A stretch of DNA of 18,820 nucleotides, taken from an uncultured bacterium. GTDB taxonomy: Bacteria; Actinomycetota; Coriobacteriia; Coriobacteriales; Coriobacteriaceae. The position numbers and the translations under genes were made by a program. Shown piece after piece: positions 14,148-18,820 of this stretch. Position 1 is the first letter of the stretch; each line of letters begins with the position of its first letter. The stretch is from positions 1 to 18,820 of the forward strand of contig CAJMRR010000022.1 of NCBI GenBank assembly GCA_905215835.1, given 5' to 3'. Below the pieces are notes generated by a model. The model was not told the origin of the DNA. It was given only the letters and a program-made list of their open reading frames with translations, and did not search any database.

Positions 14148-15974
14148 TTAGGCCTCGCCTCCCTTCGCGACGGCGGCATCCGCGGTCGCAGCAGTAATCT
14201 TCCAGCTCGCGGCCTGTTCGTATTCGGCCCACATCTTGGCATACAGACCCTCTTGGGACAGCAACTCGGCATGGGTACCCGACTCCTGCACGCTGCCCTG
14301 GTTGAGCACCACGATTTGGTCTGCGCCAACTACAGTCGAGAGTCGGTGCGCAATCATAATGACCGTGCGACCCGCCGCCAGCTTGCTAAAGGCGCGCTGG
14401 ATGAGCGCCTCGTTCTCGGGATCGGCAAACGCCGTGGCCTCATCGAGCACCACGATAGGCGCGTCTTTAAGGATCGCGCGGGCGAGTGCCACGCGCTGGA
14501 CCTCGCCGCCCGAAAGATATGCTCCGCCGGCACCGAGCATGGTATTGATGCCCTGTGGGAGCTTGGCCACAATGTCGTCGCACTGAGCTGCGGAGAGGGC
14601 CGCACGCACTTCGTCGTCAGTGGCCGTAGGCTTGGAGGCGCGCACGTTATCGGCAAGTGTTTGCCGGAACAGCTGGTTGGTCTGGAACACGAAGGCGACC
14701 TGGTCCATAAGCTCGTGCGGATCCATATCGCGAACGTCCACACCGCCTACGAGCACTCGACCCGAGGAGACATCCCAAAAACGCGGGATCAGGCTTGCGC
14801 AGGTTGATTTACCGCCACCCGAGGGACCCACCAGGGCGAGGGTGCTACCAGCGGGAACGCTGAAACTCACGTGGCTAACGGCAGGTGCTTCGGCACCCTC
14901 GTACGTAAAGCTCACGTCCTCAAATCGCACGTCGCCGCCGGCAGGGTGCTTGGGTTGGGCGGGCACGGAGAGCTGCTTGGAATCCATGACGCTTCGAATA
15001 CGAGCCAGCGAATCGGCGCTCATCTGAGAGGACTCGCCCACAAACATGAGCTTGGTCATGGCCGTCGGCACCACGGCCGAAAATATCGCGTAAAACGTGA
15101 AGTTGGTCATAAAATGCGCGAAGTCCGTCTCGCCCGGCGCCAACAGCAACGCCACGGGCAACAGGAATGCCACAAGACCATTGAGCGCGGTAAGGTTGAG
15201 TACCTGCGGACCTCGACAGAACGTGCCCGCATAGTTTTGCGCCATGTCGGCGTATTCGGCGATCGCATCGTGGAAGGCCTTAAAGGAGTAGACCGTCTGC
15301 TGAAACACCTTGACCACGGGAATACCGCGTACGTATTCGGTGCCCGTCTTGTTCATTTTGACTAGTTCATCCATGTAGGCCTTCATGAACTCGGCGCCTT
15401 TGCCGCTCATCATGGTGGCCATGGCGCCAAACGAAACGACGACCGAGATGAGGCATGCCGCGCCCAAGCGCCAATCGAGGGCGAAAAGCAGCACGAGCAA
15501 GCCCACGACCATGGCGACGGCGCCTGCGATATCGGGCAGCATGTGTGCGAGCAAAGTCTCGGTGGAGGCGGCGCACCCGTCTACAATGCGGCGCAGCTCG
15601 CCGGTGGCATGCGTGTCGAAGTAGCCGAGCGGCAACTTAAGCAGGTGCTCGCTCGTGGCCTTACGGATATTGGACGCGCAGCGAAACGCGGACAGGTGCG
15701 TGCACATGAGCCCTACGAAATAAACTACGATGCTTGCCAGGGCAAAACCAACGGCCCACCAGCCATACATCGCGATATCGGTGGCTTCGCTCCAGTTAGG
15801 CGCCACAGCGATAAGGTCTCGCGCGACAAACCAGATGCACACGTACGGGCCAAAGCTCAGCAGCTGCGAGAGCGCCGAGAGCGCCATGCCCAAATACGTT
15901 AGGAATTTACGGTCGCCGGCATATGCAAGCAGCTCGCCGATACCACCGCCTTCCCTTTTTGATCCCTTTGCCAT
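14148..15974 (-). CDS. ABC exporter half-transporter (permease-ATPase), first of pair
   Basis: 608 residues: a transmembrane domain (about 25-310) and an ATPase domain with Walker A GPSGGGKST (383-391), signature LSGGEVQ (487-493), Walker B IVVLDEAT (507-514), and switch His543. After Walker B the D-loop reads AFADPENE instead of the common SALD/SLD, a form I associate with YbtP/IrtB-like exporters. The start at 15974 (MAKGSK) is chosen for its AAAGGA site 5 nt upstream; the frame is open to 16037 but that extension has no ribosome binding site and would cover the promoter. Its TAA abuts the ATG of the second half-transporter. Expression probably depends on the promoter at 16022-16050 and the divergent AraC-type regulator. 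Confidence 0.93.
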   Translation of the reverse strand: MAKGSKREGGGIGELLAYAGDRKFLTYLGMALSALSQLLSFGPYVCIWFVARDLIAVAPNWSEATDIAMYGWWAVGFALASIVVYFVGLMCTHLSAFRCASNIRKATSEHLLKLPLGYFDTHATGELRRIVDGCAASTETLLAHMLPDIAGAVAMVVGLLVLLFALDWRLGAACLISVVVSFGAMATMMSGKGAEFMKAYMDELVKMNKTGTEYVRGIPVVKVFQQTVYSFKAFHDAIAEYADMAQNYAGTFCRGPQVLNLTALNGLVAFLLPVALLLAPGETDFAHFMTNFTFYAIFSAVVPTAMTKLMFVGESSQMSADSLARIRSVMDSKQLSVPAQPKHPAGGDVRFEDVSFTYEGAEAPAVSHVSFSVPAGSTLALVGPSGGGKSTCASLIPRFWDVSSGRVLVGGVDVRDMDPHELMDQVAFVFQTNQLFRQTLADNVRASKPTATDDEVRAALSAAQCDDIVAKLPQGINTMLGAGGAYLSGGEVQRVALARAILKDAPIVVLDEATAFADPENEALIQRAFSKLAAGRTVIMIAHRLSTVVGADQIVVLNQGSVQESGTHAELLSQEGLYAKMWAEYEQAASWKITAATADAAVAKGGEA

Positions 15975-16016
15975 GAGATTCCTTTCTAACGGCTTGAGAG
16001 TTAACCGTAATGAACT

Positions 16017-16050
16017 TATCATTGATATGTTAGCCATGGCTCACAATCAA
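16017..16050 (-). promoter_or_regulatory. Promoter of the ABC transporter operon
   Basis: On the minus strand: -35 TTGATT (16050-16045), a 17-bp spacer, -10 TATCAA (16027-16022). The -10 lies within a palindrome TATCATTGATA (16017-16027), which could be an operator. It is about 45 nt upstream of the ABC start. Confidence 0.6.
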
Positions 16051-16059
16051 GCCAGGCGT

Positions 16060-16095
16060 GGACGTTTCTGCAAAGGAAAGGGACGCTTTTGCAAA
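16060..16095. promoter_or_regulatory. Direct-repeat operator between ABC genes and AraC regulator
   Basis: GGACGTTTCTGCAAA (16060-16074) and GGACGCTTTTGCAAA (16081-16095) match at 13 of 15 positions and are spaced by exactly 21 bp, two helical turns. Direct repeats of this kind are typical AraC-family sites. The first copy lies 10 bp upstream of the ABC -35 box; the second overlaps the presumed TTG start of the regulator gene. Confidence 0.65.
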
Positions 16096-17093
16096 TACGG
16101 CGGGCAGCGACCGACATAACCGAGCTCTACGCACCGCAATTTGAGCAGTTTGGCCTGGAGCTTACCGGCAAGGGCGCCGTCTTTACCGGCGAGGTGGCAA
16201 ACGACCGGGCGCACGGCCGCGCATGGATCATGCCTCTCTCCCCTGCCTGCATCGTCATGGAGCATTTCATCACCCCGACGCACGATATGTACCTGGCCGA
16301 ATACACACCCGAGCCATACGCCTGCGTGAGCGAAGTCAGCGCGCCCACACTTACATGCATGCCCGAGGCTGGCATAACGCCCGCAAACCTCAAACCATTG
16401 CATGGACCGTGGCCAAACAATGCCGTTTGCAGCTTTATCCAAGATAACTGTGGCGAGGAGTTAAGCCCGCTGTTTGCGGGGGAGCTTTATCACTCGCGCT
16501 CGGTGCTCTTTTTGCCTGGATATTTTGACGAACTGGAGCACCGCTATCCCACCGAGTTCGCGGGAATCTTTGAGGCGTTTGCCGAGCCATGGCACGAGGA
16601 AGCGACGTCTGCCATCTGCCACACGCTGCGCCGGATTAACGAGGACCGCGCCCGCACCGTAGGCGGACACGTCTATATGCAGGGCATCGTGGAGACCATG
16701 GTCGCGGAGCTCGCCTGTTCGCGCGCGGCCCACAAGCAGGCGCGGCAGGCGGCAGACACACGCGTCAGCATAACCATTGCCGAAGAAGCAACGGCAATGA
16801 TTGAGCGCGCGCTCGACAAAGGCAGACGTGTGGGTATCAACGAGGTGGCCGAGAGGCTCTACACAAGCCGCTCCAAACTATGCGCCACCTTTAAGGCCCA
16901 AACCGGCGAGTCCCTGGGCGCCTACATTCGCAGACGCCGTATGGAACGAGCGCAGGACCTTTTGGCCGATAGCGCGCTTACGATAGCGCAGGTGGCAGAG
17001 CGTCTAGGCTACCCTCAGCAGGCCGCCTTCGCCCAAGCCTTCAAGCAATACACCGGCATGACACCCACGGCTTGGCGAAGCAAGCATCGCTAA
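16089..17093 (+). CDS. AraC-family transcriptional regulator
   Basis: The C-terminal ~85 residues form the AraC/XylS double HTH: INEVAERLYTSRSKLCATFK (first HTH) and LTIAQVAERLGYPQQAAFAQ, then the family ending FKQYTGMTPTAWR. The N-terminal ~220 residues are an effector or dimerisation domain I cannot assign to a ligand. The start is uncertain: TTG at 16089 is preceded by AAAGGAAAGGG; no ATG or GTG precedes it before an in-frame stop at 16023. The gene is divergent from the ABC exporter pair and shares an intergenic region with a direct-repeat site, so it most likely controls the exporters and itself. This layout is like YbtA/PchR-type iron-uptake regulators, but that function is inference. 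Confidence 0.9.
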   Translation: MQIRRAATDITELYAPQFEQFGLELTGKGAVFTGEVANDRAHGRAWIMPLSPACIVMEHFITPTHDMYLAEYTPEPYACVSEVSAPTLTCMPEAGITPANLKPLHGPWPNNAVCSFIQDNCGEELSPLFAGELYHSRSVLFLPGYFDELEHRYPTEFAGIFEAFAEPWHEEATSAICHTLRRINEDRARTVGGHVYMQGIVETMVAELACSRAAHKQARQAADTRVSITIAEEATAMIERALDKGRRVGINEVAERLYTSRSKLCATFKAQTGESLGAYIRRRRMERAQDLLADSALTIAQVAERLGYPQQAAFAQAFKQYTGMTPTAWRSKHR

Positions 17094-17157
17094 GGCCCAG
17101 GCTCCCTGGCCGTAACGGAGCGATTAATTAGCCGCCGCCCGTCAGCTCACCCAGGAT

Positions 17158-18522
17158 CTAAACGTCAAGATGTGCACGATCAAGCGCCTTTTTGATAAGA
17201 GGGACAGATCGATCAGCCAAATACAACGGAATGTTGAGCACCCCGTCGTCGAGCTTTAGGTTCTTGAGTGAGTAGCGGACCCTCAATGGAGTCGTCTCCG
17301 CATGCTTATCGGCATAGTACTTAAGGCTCTTGGAATGAACGACCTCTCCCGATTTGACCTCGACGGGAACGATTTCGTTTCCGACTTGAATCAAAAAATC
17401 GACTTCGTGCTTCGGCTTCTCGTTTGTCCAATAACGCGGAGCAGCATCTAACTGTGAAAGTAATGCCTGAAGCACATAGTTCTCGGCGAACGAACCTTTG
17501 AACTCCAAAAATAGCGCATCCGAGATGGCAAAAGCGGACGCATCCAGCCTTGCCATGCGGCGCAGCAAGCCGACATCAAGACAGTAGACCTTAAATGCCT
17601 TGAGGTCATCGTACGCAGAGAGCGGCACACCACCAGCAGCATTAAGGCGAACCGCCGTGATGAGCCCAGCATCGGCAAGCCATTCCAGAGCATCCTCGTA
17701 TTCTCGAGCACGAGCCCCCTCGCGCACCGCACCCCAAACGAACTTTTTGTTCTCGCGCGCCAACTGAGCTGGAATCGAGTTCCATATTTGTGAAAGCTTG
17801 GCGAACTGCGCACGGCCACCATGCTTGGCAAAATCGCGCTCGTAGGAATCCAAGAGATCAGACAACACCTTATCGACCTGAACGATATCGCCCGTCTCCA
17901 CCCACCGGCCAAGAGCCTCTGGCATGCCGCCACATGCAAAATAACGACGAAGATGCTCGACGAGACGGACATGGAAGAAATCGGGCACTGTCTCGATCTG
18001 ATCCAGGCCGCCAAGGTATTCGTCGTAGTTTGCAGCGCCCTCGGCTTTCAGAAACTCGGAAAAGCTCATGGGGCGCATCTCCATGAACTCGACCTTTCCC
18101 ACCGGAAAAGCGCTGGTCTCACGGGACAAGCGAACGCCCAACAAAGACCCTGCGCATGCGACGTGATACTCGGGGGCCTCGTCACAGAAGTATTTAAGGG
18201 CGCCGACTGCAGAAGGACAATCCTGGATCTCATCAATAATAAGCAGCGTTTCGCCGGGCTCGATAGGCTGTCCAAGTGCCAGGGAAAGATTTGAGATGAT
18301 CCGTCGAGGATCGCGCGTACCTTCGAAAAACTGAGCGTACTCGCTCTGTACCCCAGGTGACGGCTCCTCGAGCGTCAGATACACAAAATTGAGGTACGAG
18401 GTTCGGCCGAACTCCTTAAGCGCCCACGTCTTTCCAACCTGGCGCGCCCCCTTAAGGATAAGCGGCTTACGATATTCTGACGCTTTCCAAGCGTTAAGCT
18501 TGGCAATGATATCTCGCTGCAT
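17158..18522 (-). CDS. AAA ATPase with C-terminal DUF4143 domain
   Basis: 454 residues. The N-terminal AAA_14 domain has Walker A GARQVGKT (25-32) and Walker B LLIIDEIQ (93-100), followed by the sensor-like ACAGSLLGV. The C-terminal DUF4143 region contains HEVDFLI...VPVEVKSG, matching the D-(E)xK pattern of restriction-endonuclease-like folds; nuclease activity is not established for this family. The ATG at 18522 has GGGAGG 7 nt upstream. The family is widespread and often in many copies per genome in gut bacteria; its role is unknown. It stands alone, convergent with the AraC gene, and is preceded by a long symmetric palindrome. Base composition is somewhat more AT-rich around its promoter than its neighbours. 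Confidence 0.93.
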   Translation of the reverse strand: MQRDIIAKLNAWKASEYRKPLILKGARQVGKTWALKEFGRTSYLNFVYLTLEEPSPGVQSEYAQFFEGTRDPRRIISNLSLALGQPIEPGETLLIIDEIQDCPSAVGALKYFCDEAPEYHVACAGSLLGVRLSRETSAFPVGKVEFMEMRPMSFSEFLKAEGAANYDEYLGGLDQIETVPDFFHVRLVEHLRRYFACGGMPEALGRWVETGDIVQVDKVLSDLLDSYERDFAKHGGRAQFAKLSQIWNSIPAQLARENKKFVWGAVREGARAREYEDALEWLADAGLITAVRLNAAGGVPLSAYDDLKAFKVYCLDVGLLRRMARLDASAFAISDALFLEFKGSFAENYVLQALLSQLDAAPRYWTNEKPKHEVDFLIQVGNEIVPVEVKSGEVVHSKSLKYYADKHAETTPLRVRYSLKNLKLDDGVLNIPLYLADRSVPLIKKALDRAHLDV

Positions 18523-18541
18523 GACCGAACCTCCCGCAAAG

Positions 18542-18616
18542 AAACTTCCGTAAACGTGATATTTCCCACATTTTACCCTAGGTAAAACGTGACATTTACC
18601 ACATTTACGGAAGTTT
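18542..18616. promoter_or_regulatory. 75-bp symmetric palindrome upstream of the AAA/DUF4143 gene
   Basis: Outer arms AAACTTCCGTAAA (18542-18554) and TTTACGGAAGTTT (18604-18616) are exact, and inner arms TTTTACC (18571-18577) and GGTAAAA (18581-18587) share the same centre (18579); short GTG/CAC pairs lie between. Read another way, it is two tandem copies of a ~27-bp GTAAA..CGTGA..ATTT..CACATTT..AC unit (18550-18577 and 18582-18608). It is 20 nt upstream of the ATG and should include the promoter. Confidence 0.75.
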
Positions 18617-18648
18617 TAAGCTCATTTCGCCACACTTTCATCACATTC

Positions 18649-18679
18649 AAAAGGCGGAGGCGCATTTTGCGCCTCCGCC
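18649..18679 (-). terminator. Terminator of a gene beyond the right edge
   Basis: GGCGGAGGCGC (18653-18663) and GCGCCTCCGCC (18669-18679) form a perfect 11-bp stem with a 5-nt loop, followed on the minus strand by UUUU. No gene in the window precedes it on that strand, so it may end a transcript entering from the right. Confidence 0.75.
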
Positions 18680-18777
18680 ACCATCTTTCCTATCAGCCTA
18701 CCTGACCCGAACGGCCGAGTCGTCACAGAACCCGGGAGCCCCGGCAGGGCGGGTGCTTGCTCAAAATGAGTTCCGCA

Positions 18778-18814
18778 CGCAAAGAAGGCCACTTAATGTG
18801 GCCTTCGTCTTGCG
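18778..18814 (-). terminator. Second hairpin with short U run near the right edge
   Basis: GAAGGCCAC (18784-18792) and GTGGCCTTC (18798-18806) pair perfectly with a 5-nt loop; outer CGCAA/TTGCG arms (18778-18782 and 18810-18814) extend it past an internal loop. UUU follows the inner stem on the minus strand. The ~100 nt between this and the previous terminator hold no gene I can support. Confidence 0.6.
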
Positions 18815-18820
18815 CAGGAC

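Overview
The window reads as chromosomal DNA from a GC-rich actinomycete of the class Coriobacteriia, most likely Collinsella or a close relative. This is an inference from gene content, from the order rplM-rpsI-glmM, from the abundance of large STAND/LuxR-type regulators and AAA/DUF4143 ATPases known in that group, and from an ALAA-tailed tmRNA. No 16S or other decisive marker is present. Most genes lie on the minus strand.

Layout. 1-1708 (-): 5' part of a large P-loop (MalT/LuxR-like) regulator that runs off the left edge through a purine microsatellite. 1709-2156: gene-free, with the nagB terminator. 2157-6028 (-): a housekeeping and amino-sugar block: nagB, a glucose-family PTS EIIA gene, glmM, rpsI and rplM. 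rplM-rpsI has its own promoter and a leader hairpin, and a terminator separates rpsI from glmM. glmM uses glucosamine-6-phosphate for cell-wall precursors; nagB sends the same compound to glycolysis. 6223-7101 (-): a patatin-like lipase gene broken by an in-frame TAA at codon 57. 7102-7766: no gene, but a hairpin element, an array of 173-210 bp repeats containing tmRNA-3'-end-like sequence, and the tmRNA terminator. 7767-8130 (-): ssrA (tmRNA). 8368-8802 (+): an acidic protein of unknown function.

8861-9726 (-): a RelB/DinJ-like antitoxin and PIN-domain toxin pair with a promoter and tandem palindromic operator. 9865-12204 (-): a two-gene metal operon made of a small PacL-like membrane protein and a P1B-type ATPase with an unusual TM6 motif (YSCAL instead of CPx), behind a promoter whose spacer holds an AT-rich palindrome. 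12390-15974 (-): two coupled ABC exporter half-transporters (TAA directly followed by ATG), probably a heterodimer. 16089-17093 (+): a divergent AraC-family regulator. The intergenic region carries a 21-bp-spaced direct repeat well placed to serve both promoters. 17158-18522 (-): an AAA ATPase with DUF4143, preceded by a striking 75-bp symmetric palindrome. 18653-18820: two hairpins, mainly minus-strand terminators.

The most interesting items are the PacL-like/P1B-ATPase pair, the tmRNA-like repeat array, the 75-bp palindrome upstream of the AAA/DUF4143 gene, and the AraC/ABC regulatory region. I did not find a clear new defence or mobile system. All identifications come from reading motifs by eye; no database search was run.
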